64,000 nucleotides of DNA from assembly GCA_028386065.3 (NCBI GenBank), contig JAKUCV010003143.1, forward strand, positions 106,430 to 170,429, given 5' to 3'. Shown one piece after another: positions 33,755 to 45,008 of this stretch. Within the stretch, counting starts at the first letter, position 1, and each line of letters opens with the position of its first letter. Under the pieces are notes generated by a model. It ran no database searches, was not told the DNA's origin, and saw only the letters and a program-made list of their open reading frames with translations. This stretch comes from Turnera subulata (Eukaryota > Streptophyta > Magnoliopsida > Malpighiales > Passifloraceae). Made by a program: the position numbers and the translations under genes.

Positions 33755-33994
33755 CTAAGAAATTCCAAAAGCAAGTAATGAATTTGCAGAAAAACCTTGC
33801 GGCCCGAAATTTGGAGCAAACTTTCCGTAGAAAGAAAACCCAGAAAACTTTTCTAGAGGATCATCACGGGTCCAAATTTCGCAAATAGTCACTGAAGCTG
33901 GCGCTTGGGGAGGAGGACCTTTGAATGCAACAGTCCTATGGGTGCTGTTTCTTAAGGCGTCAAAAGCGAGCTTAATCACCCTATAGTAACTCAT
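33755..33994 (-). pseudogene. Putative first exon of the OMA1-like gene
   Basis: A 79-codon frame starting MSYYRVIKLAFDALRN, similar to the N-terminal start of plant OMA1 (a mitochondrial targeting region, basic with few acidic residues). It ends at tandem stops (TAG TAA) before any transmembrane segment. Either it splices downstream at a donor I cannot fix, or it is decayed. With the neighbouring exons it gives a minus-strand gene of at least four exons. Confidence 0.5.
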
Positions 33995-35419
33995 GATCTC
34001 GATAGAAGGACTTTGTCAGGGTAAGAATGTGGTTTTGGATAATGTGGTTTTGGCGTTATCCGAGGAAGACAATAAGTACGAAAAGCTTTGTTCGGAAAAA
34101 AATGTTAATAAACAGAGCCTAATGATACTGAAAAGAGAAATTGGAGACTTCGCAACTGGGGAAGACAGATGAGGGATCCTTAGATATCAATATATATAGG
34201 ACCAGTTATAATTAATCCGACTTCTACCAGTTTACGTATTAGTATAAGTTATAATAGCTTTACCGTGCCCCAAGTGGATTACTTGAACTTAATCATTGTT
34301 TTGTGATTTTAGCTTCTTAAAACGGAATATACAGGAATCCGTGGCTTAACTGGATTGAAACCTTAGAGGACAAGTAATGGAAAACGGAGTTAACGCAAGC
34401 CACGTCATTACAAGCACTTTTAGGGTTTGCCAAATTTGCGGAGACAAGAGTGTGGATCGAGATCGAGATGCTAGTATTAAACCATCAACTAAGTATTATC
34501 ATCACCGGTTTGAACCATAAAACCCAGCTCATTATGTAAACATTCCTTAAATAAAATTGAAGCCCAATCTCAAAAAACACTGGACCACAAGAGCACTAAT
34601 TGGATCATATTCTCATGTTTGGGCCTTGCAATATTTGTTATCCTTTGGTTCGGCCCGGCCATCTAAATACCAAATTACTGGCAAACTTTCACAGTTAACA
34701 ATTCTTACAAGAACTCCACATTGCAACTTCCACAGTTAACACTCACTGCAAGCACTAGGCAGCTGCAACCACTGGTAATTTAATCACATGCGCAGGCAAT
34801 AGTTCAATGGTTCTCGGAGGATTTTGATTAGAGTGATGATTTAGGCAACATACCTGCTGCAATTAAATCCCAGCTTTGGATTGCTTCCTTGCTTTTGTAG
34901 AGAAGGATGCTAACAATGTAGCGCAATCTATTGTGCAGTTAACTCCCTCTTTTTGTCCGAGCCTAACCATACTAGACTACAGTCCGGTTGTAATTAATAA
35001 CCTCATGCCTGAAGATAGGAGCTAACACATATAGTTTGCTTTTGGTGGTGTTACACATCTTTTATATGCTTCAATGAATACAGTCCAGGTTTCGACAAAA
35101 AAAAAAAACACTTCATCCCCACCTTCCACAAAAAGTCCATGCACGGCAGAAGCTTAATTGAAAACATCCCATCCCCTCGGTTACAGGGAAAAAAAAAAGC
35201 AAATTACAAATATACCTGCAAGACGCCAATCTTGACCATACAAACAAGCCAGACAAAATGGTTCTCTCCCCTTCATTTTTTTCTTAATAAATACTCCCTT
35301 AAAATATATTAACCTCAAAGGTAGTAAACTACTAGCTATACATATCGATCCTAGGCTCACAATAAACATGGTCGACCAGTACTATATCTATATCTATATA
35401 CTAGATAAATAACAAGGCA
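33995..35419. other. Intergenic region between the M48 gene and SMP copy 1
   Basis: Contains the upstream region of the M48-like gene on the right side of 33994 and the 3' flank of SMP copy 1. No coding frame of interest. AT-rich, with A-runs at 35097 and 35190 but no delimitable element. Confidence 0.4.
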
Positions 35420-36387
35420 TTATTTTTCCAGGCGATTAAGCCCTGCTGCTGCTGCCATGGACGACGCGACATCGCCGGACGAGGTAGTCATATCTGGCTT
35501 ATTCCTAATCTCTGCCGCAACCGCATCTTGAGCGTCTTCTCCAGTCACCTGCTTGTCCGATGGTAACTTCTGGGTCGCGCACTGCCATGCAATATTTTTC
35601 AAGTTCCAGAATTGATAAGAAAATTTTGCAACAATTATTAACTCTATCTAGCAAACTTCTACCCCACTTTTAACACTACAGACCATCGATATTACCGCTA
35701 AAACATCAGAGATTTTGATCTTGTTTTCGGGAGACATAATCTTGCGGTTACGATTGGCTGCAGCTTGGGCGTGTGAGCCTACTCCACCAGGCGACAGCTC
35801 GCTGCTCTGGGTGGCTCTCATTTCAGCGACCTGTATCGCAGCAGCATCGCTCTGGTCGATTGGTTTGTCCGGTGCAGAAAGAGCTGCTGCTTCTAAAGCC
35901 TCACCAATCTTATAGTCACCGGCTTCCACAGAGGTTGACCCCGGCAGCTTGGGAGCCACATACTGTGCAATGACCTGTACACCAAAAACACAGATCGTAA
36001 GCCAAATCTTTATATATGTGTAGTGTGTATGCCTATGCCTTCAGTACTGGGAAAATATTATTAGACCTCTCCGCCAACTCTTTCGGTGATGACACGGGAG
36101 CCGCCCATAGTTTCCTCTGTAACGTTGACACCGTTCTCTTTTACGATATCGCTAGCTTCATAAGGACGAAGGGAACCGGTCCTAACATTCAAACTGGAAG
36201 CAGATTGCATGACTGAAGCAGGACCGCCCTTCTGGGTTTTGCCAATAACTTTTCCCTCCGCGGACTGCATCGACGCTGCGTCCTCCGGGGCAACAGGACT
36301 GGACGCCACATCGCCTCTTACGTCGAAAACATCACCGTACTTGATGGGAACTTCCACCTGGGTTCTTCTTTGGGTTGCCTGGTCCAT
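35420..36387 (-). CDS. Seed maturation protein (SMP/LEA D-34 type), copy 1
   Basis: Three exons: 36387-36067, 35974-35696 and 35581-35420, with GT-AG introns, giving 253 residues. Each exon encodes one SMP domain (PF04927 type): exon 1 has DVFDVRGDVASSPV and GGPASVMQSAS; exon 2 has KIGEALEAAALS and SHAQAAANRN; exon 3 has ATQKLPSDKQVT and GDVASSMAAAAGLN. These are hydrophilic, disordered, Ala/Gly-rich proteins that accumulate in late seed development and desiccation. I chose the ATG at 36387 (MDQATQRR) because it aligns with the starts of copies 2 and 3; an in-frame ATG 21 codons upstream exists. An ACGTGG ABRE-like word lies near 36534. Confidence 0.88.
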
Positions 36388-37000
36388 CTTGCTTGGGCTG
36401 ATATAGGTCTGGAGTACTGATCTATTAGGCAGAAGGAGTGAGGAGCTCAAGTGTTAATATATCTTGTCAAAACCTAAAAAGAAGTAGGAAGATGACATCA
36501 ATCTGGTCCGGGTCTGAATTTTTAAGGATGAGGACGTGGACATTGTGAAGCGGCGGAGGATGTAGAGCATGTGGTTGGGCTAGAGCCACAAAATTTAACC
36601 AACTCGGCGTGGAAGTATGAAACCAACACTGTGTTACACGCGGCGTGGCATCTGCATAAGACGGTGTCAATTGTTAAGTGTGCGCGGAAGAGCCACCTGT
36701 TAAGCGGTACCAGGCCAACGTTATTTTTTTGCGTTTTTGTTTTGGACAGAAAGCCAGGTTGGAGATCCTATACTCTGGACAGATTGCCAGGTAGGAGATA
36801 CTCTGATACTGTATGCATTAATGTAATTCTGCCCTGTTTCTGTACTTGTTCATTGAATCTAAGAATATTCCTGGATTGTCTTTCTGGGAAAATCTCCACA
36901 AGTATTCGAGGATCGATGTTAATGTCAAGTTAACGAACTTCACGTGATTCTTCTGGTTTTATCCTTAGCCAATTGTAGGTTCACTTAATTTGTTGTCTTT
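36388..37000 (-). promoter_or_regulatory. Upstream region of SMP copy 1
   Basis: Contains ABRE-core ACGTGG (near 36534), a CACGCGGCGTGGC word (near 36637) and an RY-like TATGCATTAA (near 36812), the element types expected of ABA- and seed-regulated LEA genes. The region is duplicated upstream of copy 2. Regulatory role is inferred from motifs only. Confidence 0.4.
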
Positions 37001-38633
37001 TCTTTTTGGCAAGAATAATAGTAAAACCCAAGAAAGGAGCTCACATGGAGGGGATGTCCCCCGTTTCTCACATAAGCGCTATTACCCCATTGCATACCCA
37101 TGTGAACAATTTGGATTTGATGAAAAAACTCATTCTACAAATTAAGGATTTCTTGTCAAAACTAGCAAATTAACAATATTAGTTATCTGGATTTTCCGTG
37201 TTGTTGCTAGTCAAATTTCATCGAATTTCAGGACCTGCTTATTTATATAGTATAAAGCCATGCTAACTGTCCAGATAATGAACATGGGCACAGAGTTGGA
37301 TTTAAGCTTTTTACCCCAAGCGTTGCTGTACTAGACATTTCGCGGTAGATGGAGGGCCTTCGGCTAACTACGTGCCAGCTTTGGCTTTCATCTTTAACAG
37401 TTCAGTCTGTGGGAGTGGGACGAAGGTCTTGGGAGTGGGACGAAGGTCTTGCGCCATATATGTAGAATGATGTGGTACCTTTTCAAGTGTTTTATGTGTT
37501 CTGATGCATGGTAGTAATTTGGTCACCAAACAACTGCCTTGATTCGTCTCGTTATCGCAACAAATTAACAGATAGTTACGAACCTGGAGCTCATTCTGTT
37601 GCCTTATCGGTTTGTTTTGAACTAATGGCAAAGTTGCTGAAGAGAGGATAGTGCCATTTTGTCCAATGATGCTGGGAGAGGCGCTTCCGTAGGGATGGTA
37701 AAAATTCCCGCTGTCACGGGATCCACGCTGCCGTGGGGATGGGGATGGCCACGATTAATGACTCGTGGGGATGGAGATGGAGAATTTTCAAAGGAGACTA
37801 ATTTGAGGATAGGGATAGAAATCATAACATTCGCCCTGCAAGAACCCACAAAAATATAAAATGGCAATTTTATCCTTCTAGCTATATATATTTCAAAAGT
37901 TTTTAGTTATTTTGTTCAAATATAAAATTTTTAAAAAAGTAAAAGATAATATAATATAGACTACCATTTGTTCAGTTTACGTGCTTTATTTTTTTTTGTG
38001 ATGTTGGTTGGATTTGAATTTTTTGTGATAATATATAATAATAAAATAATAATATATATTTTATATTGACACTAACATTTCTTTTGGTGGCTTAGAATTA
38101 AATTTCAAGCTTTCAAGTTTATAAAATTATAAATATTTTAAAACAAATCTTATAAAAAAATTCTTATCAACGAAAATATTTTAAAATAAACAATTTGAGT
38201 CGTAACTTTAACGTCTTCACGCCCACGTCTTTATCTATGGTTTAAGAACGGCTTTACCTCTATCTCTACTCCTCTCAAAATTCAGCGTGTACTTAAGAAG
38301 ACTGCCGTTCTAGGGGCGAGAAAACGGTAGGTATCCACAGATCTACGGTGCGTGGTTGGAGCCAATGTCCTTTTTCTGAACGTTCTGCAGTTAGAAACTG
38401 GTATCAAACAACTGAACAAGCGAGACAAAATGGTAAACTACCCCTTAATACTATATATTATCCTGAAAGCTCAACTCAGCAAGCCAGACAAAATGGTAAA
38501 CTACTCCCTTAATACTATATATTATCCTATATATTATCCTGAAAGCTAGTAAGCTGCTCTGTTGTGTGGGAAAAACTAACAACAAAGTATATATATCGAT
38601 CCGACATATAATCAACATGGTCGTCGACCAGTA
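37001..38633. repeat. Intergenic DNA of the SMP tandem duplication
   Basis: Parts of this region recur at 41900-42580 and 46000-46130 (for example GAACCTGGAGCTCATTCTG and GAAGAGAGGATAGTG), showing that the SMP gene was duplicated with several kb of flank. There are local tandem repeats: a 20-bp GGGAGTGGGACGAAGGTCTT unit twice (37411-37450), and an about 55-bp unit containing GACAAAATGGTAAACTA twice (38420-38550). No gene. Confidence 0.6.
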
Positions 38634-39655
38634 CTATATATTTATAACACATCCTTTTTCCAGACGATTAAGCCCCGCTGCTGCTGCCATGGACGATGCG
38701 ACACCACCGGCTGAGGTAGTCATATCAGGCTTATTCCTTATCTCTGCAGCAACCGCTTCTTCGGCGTCTTCTGGAGTGACATGCTTGTCCGATGGTAACT
38801 TTTGGGTCGCGGACTGCCATGCATTAAATATTGAAATTCCAGAATTGATTTCGCACCAATTAATGAATCCTAACCCATCTACTTTTGGCACTACAAACCA
38901 TCGATATTACCGCTAAAACATCAGAGATCTTGAACTTGTTTTTGTGAGACATAATCCTGCGGTTACGATCGGCTGCAGCCTGGGCGTGTGAGGCTACTCC
39001 ACCAGGCGACACCACGTTGCTTTGGGTGGCTCTCATTTCAGCGACTTGTATCGCTGCAGCGTCGCTCTGGTCGATTGGTTTGTCCGGTACAGAGAGAGCG
39101 GCTGCCTCTAAAGTCTAAAGCTTCACCAATCTTATAGTCACCGGCTTCTACAGAGGTTGAACCCGGCAGCTTGGGAGCCACATATTGTGCAATAACCTGT
39201 GTTCACCAAAAACACAATTGTACGTAAACCAACTCCTTATAATGTGTATATATATATATATTCTTTTTGATACTATATACATGACTTATGGCTTCATCAC
39301 TACTGGGAAAATATCATTGTTAGACCTCTCCGCTAGCTCTTTCCGTAATAACACGGGAGCCGCCCATAGCTGCCTCAGTTACGCTAACACCGTGCTCTTT
39401 TACAATATCGCTAGCTTCATCAGGACGAAGGGAACCGGTCCTGACGTTCAAACTGGAAGCGGATTGCATGACTGAAGCAGGGCCGCCCCTCTGGGTTTTA
39501 CTGATAACTCTTCCCTCTGCGGATTGCATCGACGCCGCATCCTCCGGTGCAACAGGACAGGATGCCACGTCACCTCTCACGTCAAAAACATCACCGTACT
39601 TGATAGGAACATCAGGGTCCACCTGGGTTCTTTTTTGGGATGCCTGGTTCTTCAT
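38634..39655 (-). pseudogene. Seed maturation protein copy 2, frameshifted
   Basis: A close duplicate of copy 1 with the same three exons: 39655-39326, 39196-38911 and 38813-38634. Exon 2 is 286 nt instead of 279. A direct 7-bp duplication TCTAAAG (39107-39113 and 39114-39120) shifts the frame after the second SMP domain begins, giving early termination. Exon 3 is still open but has lost the copy 1 stop codon and runs six codons longer (GCVINI). The splice sites are kept. Exon 1 alone could give a short protein with one SMP domain. Confidence 0.85.
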
Positions 39656-40237
39656 GTTGCTTGTGGGCTGATGTATCTGGTCAGTGATCTATATAATTTG
39701 GCCGTAAGTAATGGGGAGTGTGTTAATATATCTTGAAAGTCTAAAAGGAACTAGGAGGATGACATCAATCACGGGCTCCGGTCTCGTTTCTTAACTCCTG
39801 AGCAGGTATGTGTAAAAGTGTGTGGTTGGACTAGAGCCACGAGGTTTTTCCAAATGGTCGTAAAGTATGGAACCAACAGTGTCTAACTGTACAAAGGCGG
39901 GCGGCGTGGCATCTGCATAAAAACGTTGTCATTGTTAAGCGTGCGTGTAAGAGCCATCTGTTAAGTGTGGTATCGATACCAGGCCAGGTTTTTTGCATTT
40001 TTGTTTTTTTGACAGAAAGCCAGGTACGTAGGAGATACTATATGTATGCTCTGCTCTTTTCATGATAGATTTTGTATGTATAATGTCATTCTGCCTTGGT
40101 TTCTATACTTTGTTCGTTGAATCTGAAAGTCCTGGATTGTCTTCCCGTGGAAAATGAAGCCTGCTACATGCTAATCGAGGATTAATGTTAAGATTTAATC
40201 AGCATAGCAAACCTCGTGCGATTCTAGTTTTACTTTA
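39656..40237. promoter_or_regulatory. Upstream region of SMP copy 2
   Basis: Homologous to 36440-36960 upstream of copy 1, with shared words (GGCGTGGCATCTGCATAA, AGAGCCA, CTGTTAAG, CAGGCCA). The ABRE-like ACGTGG of copy 1 is not conserved here. It is cut at 40247 by a transposon. Confidence 0.4.
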
Positions 40238-40246
40238 TCCTATCAA

Positions 40247-41882
40247 GGGTAAATCGCATATATGGGGTATGTACTGTTTCAAAAGTACCTTTTAGGGGTC
40301 TGTACTATTTTTTGTCCCTTTTATGAGTCCATACTCTTATTTTCGGTCCCGGTTAGAGGTCTGGGGCACCCTCGCGGATGACGTGGACTGCCCGACCCGA
40401 TGGTGATGAGCACGCGCTCCTCTTTTGGTCAGATTGCAGCGCGTGGGACGCGTGCACTGTCTACCGTGTCAAGTGGGCCCCATTTTTGTATTTTTTTATT
40501 GTAAAAATTATTTCTAATTTTTTAATGCAAATTTCATTTACTAAATTATTTTACAAAATGATAAAAAAAAAAAAGAAAAATCACCACCACCATTATAGAC
40601 CACTACCCAACCCACGACCCTGCCCAACTCTCTCCCCTCTCCATACCCTACCAAAATCAAAAATCCATGAGTGCAGCAGCACCACCGCCGCCAGCAGCAC
40701 CAAAAACCACAACCCCCACTACCGTCGCCTCCCCCTTGCAGTTCCTCTCCATCACCGCCACTCACTCCCTCCCACTCCTCCATCGTTGCCTCCACAATTT
40801 GCATGCCTCCCCCTCCACACAACAACATCGTCCCTCCTCCATCATCCCACTGCTACTCCTCCTCCCTCTCTTTTCTCCCCTCCTTGTCCTCACCGCCGTC
40901 ACCGTAGCTGTTCCCCTCCCAGACGTGGCGGATCTTGTTTTGGGTAGGGGATCGGGCCAAGAAGGTGCCGGGGACGGGTGCAGCTGCTCCGGCGGCGGTG
41001 GCGCTGGATGTTTGTCGGGGTGCCGTTGACAAGGCGAGGAAGGCGCGTGAAGGGTAAGAGGCAAGGACTTGGTAGTCGGTAGTGTGGGTGTCGAGTTTGA
41101 GGCTTTGGAAATGGGAGCAGGCGAAGTCGGTGTGGAGTCTGAGGAGGGGATTCAGTTAAGGTGGGGATGGAGGTTAAGGCGGCGGAGGTAGGAAGCGATA
41201 GTGGAGTTGGAGGAAGAGGAGAGGAAGAGGGAATGGTAGTGGGAAGAAGGTTGGAGGTGTGGGGGTGCGGTGGAGGAAGGGGTCGAAAGAGGAAAGAGGA
41301 AGGTGCGACGGCGGCGACGGTGTTCCTGGACAGAGCTACCCGAGCTACGCGGGGGAAAGGATGACAAAATTGCTGGATGAGGAAATCGAAGAGGATGAAT
41401 TGTTTTGGGGTGGCTATGTTAGAGGAGGAGGTGGTGGTGGCAGGTTTGATTTGGGGATTTTGGGGTGGTAGAATGTTGTTGATGCTGATCGTTCTTGTGA
41501 TGGATTTTTTTTAGTTTTTTTTTCACTGTTGTTGTTGATCTGGGTTTAATTTCTTTCCTTTTTTCTTACCATTTTTTAAATAATTTAATAAATTAAATTT
41601 TTATTTTAAAAATTAGAAATATTTTTTACAATAGAAAATGCGAAAGTGGGCCCCACATGCCACAGTGGACAAAACATGCGAAACACGCTCCTCACGCGCT
41701 GCATTCAGACCGAAAAATGGGCGCGTGCGTCTCACCTTTGGGCCGGGCAGTCCACGTCATCCACGGGGCTGCCCCGGACCCCTAACCGGGACTGGAAAAT
41801 AAGAGTATGGACTCGTAAAAGGGACAAAAAATAGTACAGACCCCGAAAAGGTACTTTCGAAACAGTACAGACCCCATATGTG
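40247..41882. mobile_element. Mutator-like element with captured GC-rich segment, TSD TCCTATCAA
   Basis: The left terminus GGGTAAATCGCATATATGGGGT and the right terminus head inverted arms of about 310 bp (repeated word GGGTCTGTACT). A perfect 9-bp TSD TCCTATCAA flanks it (40238-40246, 41883-41891). Between the arms (about 40590-41510) is a GC-rich block with proline/serine/histidine-rich frames on the plus strand and glycine-rich frames on the minus strand. No transposase is present. This is the form of a Pack-MULE (a non-autonomous MULE carrying host gene sequence). I do not recognise the source gene. Confidence 0.88.
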
Positions 41883-41891
41883 TCCTATCAA

Positions 41892-42581
41892 ATAGTAGGT
41901 TTTCCTGTTGTCTATTTTTTTACGAGGGAAAAACAAGATAGGAACTCACATGGAGGGATGTGGTTTCCTACACATGCTATTACGATATTACCTGATTAGA
42001 TACTCGTGCATAACAAAGAGATATAAACGTGAGCAACATTTGGATTTGATTAGAAAAAACTCGATTTCCACATTAAGGATTCCTAGTCAGAAATTGGCAA
42101 ATTAATAATATCGATTATTTGCAAATAGTTGGATGGAACAATGTTACACGCTACTTGGGTTATACAGTCTTATTGAAAGCTGTTGTCACTGGATTTTTCC
42201 GTTATTGCTAGTCAAATTTCAAACAAGCAAATTGACAAGCCTGCTTTTATAGGTAGTATGAAACGAGCCTGCTAGCCATCAACATAACCGGAGTTAGATT
42301 TGATTTTATTCCAAGCGACCAGCAAGCTTTGGATATGATGAACACAACTCTATAAGAACGAACAATACTCGACTCCTGAGTGTTTTTAGCAGTTCAGCTA
42401 GTGGTACTACAAGATCTTGCGCCAAAGAATGATATGGTACCCTTTTTAAGTGTTTTATGTGTTTTTTATGCTAGCACTTTTGGTCACAGAACAAGAACAT
42501 GGTGCTACTACTGCCTTGATTTGTGTTCGTTATCGCAACAAATGCAACGAAGTGACAGATACTTATGAACCTGGAGCTAAT
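41892..42581. other. Intergenic DNA of duplicated SMP unit
   Basis: Continues the copy of 36970-37600 interrupted by the MULE (shared words GGAACTCACATGGAGGG, AACATTTGGATTTGAT, GAACCTGGAGCT). No gene. Confidence 0.5.
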
Positions 42582-43017
42582 TGTCACGCATTGGGATTTT
42601 TAGGCATACAAAGTCCTAGTGTAGGCCAAATTCGTGTCCATGTTGGATTGATGGTGAGGGGTTTGTTATTTAATTAAACTAGTCACTTAATTATGTAACG
42701 GGCTTGTATCGTTGTGGGCTTGGACTTGACTAATCCTTGTCTATAAAGAAGAGGAGTGGGGGATAAGAAACCTAGTGTGAGTGGGTTTTCTTAGGATTAC
42801 TTGGAGAGCACTCAAGTGTTATTGTATAAATAGCATGAGAGGGGAGGCGTTGGGCTGTGGGTGTTGTTGTATTCTTTGAGCAATAATACTACGGAGATTT
42901 CTCCCAAATACTGTGTTCTTATTATTTTGTTTGCTTAGGCTGATCAAGGTATCGATGCGAACCTAGAGCCGCACGGATATTGGGTGTTTTCCGCTGTGCC
43001 ACCCTGTGTCCGTGACA
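42582..43017 (+). repeat. 5' LTR of the compact gypsy element
   Basis: 436 bp with TATA box GTATAAATAG near 42824. It has the same length as the 3' LTR, and about ten substitutions between them (about 97.7% identity by eye) suggest a moderately recent insertion. Confidence 0.92.
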
Positions 43018-43483
43018 AGTGGTAGCGGAGCGAGGTTCTGTTTATTCGCAGAGGATTCCTGGTGCTGCTGGGCGTGCTGGTGGGTGCATCTTCATCGCTG
43101 TTGGGTGCGCCTTTCGTTGCTGACGGGTGCACCTTCGTTGCTGCTGGGGCGCGCCACCGACCTAGCCTTGGTGCACTGCTGGGGCGCGCCACCGACCTAA
43201 CCTGGGGGCGTTTCTGGGCGCGCCTTCGACTGTGTAGGGGTGCGTTTTTTAGGCGCGCCTTTTTGGTGTTGCTGGTGGACAGAAGCAAATCGAAAGTGTG
43301 GGTTGCTGGACAAGGAGGGTTCATCAAAGTCAGGTTTGAGTTTTATAATTATAAAATCGACTTGTGGGATTTTGTTGAGCTTGTGGATTTGTTTGGCTTG
43401 GTTGCTGTGATTTGTTGTTTGGTGCCGAATTTTTTGGTTCCTTTTCTGCCAATTGCGATTTGTGTTGAGATTTTTGGTTAAGG

Positions 43484-43987
43484 ATGACTACGGAGAAGCC
43501 GCCTCTTGGGGAACAAGAGACGAGTGTGGTTTCTCAAGAGACATCTGATCCAAGTAAGGATGAACCGAAGGTTGCTGACCCAAAGAAGAAGGCTGACAGG
43601 GGCCGATCTAAGAGTAGGGGTCCAGCGAAGACAGGTAATCCGACAGTGGAAGCTGCTGTCCCGATCCTTCAACAAAACTTTGAAAAGATTCAAAGACGGT
43701 CGAATGGCCTCGAGGAGAGAGTTGACGAATGTGAAGCTGGTGCTGAGGGTAGAACAGAAGAGATTCAAGTGCTGAGGCAACAGCTCACAAATCTTGAAAT
43801 CGAAGGGCAGGATCAGTCTCAAACTCTAAGGGAGGAGTTCGACAAGCTGCAGGCATCGTTCAAGGAGGCAATCGCTGAATTGCAAGAACAAATTGACGAG
43901 CAGTCGAAGCAACTCGCTGTGCAAGGCCAAGAGTTACGAGAACTGAAGGCGGAATATACGCATGGAGGAAGAGCTGACTCTATGTAG
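43484..43987 (+). CDS. Gag N-terminal ORF of the compact gypsy element
   Basis: 167 codons from MTTEKPPLGEQ. The N-terminal third is Lys/Pro/Ser-rich; the rest is a Glu/Gln/Leu coiled coil (LEERVDECEAG, LRQQLTNLEIE, LQEQIDEQSKQL). This is the usual N-terminal region of a chromovirus Gag. It ends at TAG 43985 while the next frame (+1 relative) opens 26 nt earlier and carries on the expected Gag sequence. The break is either a recent frameshift or a ribosomal frameshift site. Confidence 0.75.
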   Translation: MTTEKPPLGEQETSVVSQETSDPSKDEPKVADPKKKADRGRSKSRGPAKTGNPTVEAAVPILQQNFEKIQRRSNGLEERVDECEAGAEGRTEEIQVLRQQLTNLEIEGQDQSQTLREEFDKLQASFKEAIAELQEQIDEQSKQLAVQGQELRELKAEYTHGGRADSM

Positions 43988-44984
43988 ACGAGTGCTTGCA
44001 GGTGGAGAGGGAGGTGCATCTGCACACGCACTACCGAAAATTGACATACCTAAGCCTGATACCTATCATGGAACGCGAGTGGCTAAGGAGCTTAACAGTT
44101 TTTTGTTTAGTGTGAATCAATACTTTGCAGGTATGAGGATTACGGATGAGGACCAGAAAGTGCAAATTGCTTCTAGGTACTTCAAAGATACTGCTTTGCT
44201 TTGGTGGAAACAAAGACTAGAGACCTTGGAGGCGGAAAGGAAGAGACTTTCGTGGGACGAGTTCGTGACGGAACTGAAAGCACAGTTCTATCCCAAGTAT
44301 GCTGATAGGGAGGCGAGAAGGAAAATGCGCGGCCTTAAACAGGGGGATAGTATTCGAAAGTACGTGAAGGAATTTCAAGAGCTGAAGTTCGAAATTCCAC
44401 GCATGCCAGATTCTGAAGCGTTGGACATGTTCGTTGGAGGCTTGCAAGATTGGGCACAAATGGAGGTCGATAGACGCAAAGTTGAGACCTTGGTTGATGC
44501 TATTCGAGTGGCGGAGTCCTTAGCAGATTACATGGGAGACAAGCCGAAAAGCTCTAATCACCAGGATGGCGATTCTAAAGGTGGTGGAGAGAAGGCTAAG
44601 TTCGGGAGTTATACATCATCGACAAAGTCAGGTGACGCTAAATCAGGGAAAGGAGGCAAAGGTAATGATAATAAACCGTGGGAATGTTTTCTGTGTCCAC
44701 ACAGTGTTCGCTATTGTCCAAAGAAGCATAGGCTTTCTGCGGCAGTGAAACACATCGAATCTGAGGAGCAAGCTCAAAACAAGCATGGAGGCGGGGTCAG
44801 AATGGCACCACTAGAAAGACTCGGAGCCATAGATGCTACGGCTAAGCCAAGCAAGAAGGGACGGATGTTCGTTCGAGTTCAAGTTGGAGGTACGGAGTTG
44901 GATGCTTTGGTTGACACAGGCGCGACTCACAATTTTCTACAAGCCAAGACGGCCAGAGAATTGGGGATTCGGTACATGCCATAA
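43962..44984 (+). CDS. Gag core and aspartic protease of the compact gypsy element
   Basis: 340 codons. The Gag capsid-like domain (about residues 25-190) has KIDIPKPDTYHG, FLFSVNQYFAG, LLWWKQRL, FKDTA and YVKEFQEL. A basic Gly/Lys linker follows. A zinc-knuckle remnant CFLCPHSVRYC is shortened relative to CX2CX4HX4C by about three residues. A retropepsin domain then has LVDTGATHNFL (catalytic Asp in DTG). A TAA at 44982 interrupts the frame in the middle of the protease; the same frame continues from 44985. Confidence 0.82.
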   Translation: MEEELTLCRRVLAGGEGGASAHALPKIDIPKPDTYHGTRVAKELNSFLFSVNQYFAGMRITDEDQKVQIASRYFKDTALLWWKQRLETLEAERKRLSWDEFVTELKAQFYPKYADREARRKMRGLKQGDSIRKYVKEFQELKFEIPRMPDSEALDMFVGGLQDWAQMEVDRRKVETLVDAIRVAESLADYMGDKPKSSNHQDGDSKGGGEKAKFGSYTSSTKSGDAKSGKGGKGNDNKPWECFLCPHSVRYCPKKHRLSAAVKHIESEEQAQNKHGGGVRMAPLERLGAIDATAKPSKKGRMFVRVQVGGTELDALVDTGATHNFLQAKTARELGIRYMP

Positions 44985-45008
44985 GAGAGCATAACTACCA
45001 TTAAGACG

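Noticed and set aside
40378..40947. 189-codon frame within the MULE as a real gene
   Set aside because: Starts in the inverted arm and runs into Pro/Ser/His-rich low complexity; no recognisable domain. Treated as a captured fragment.
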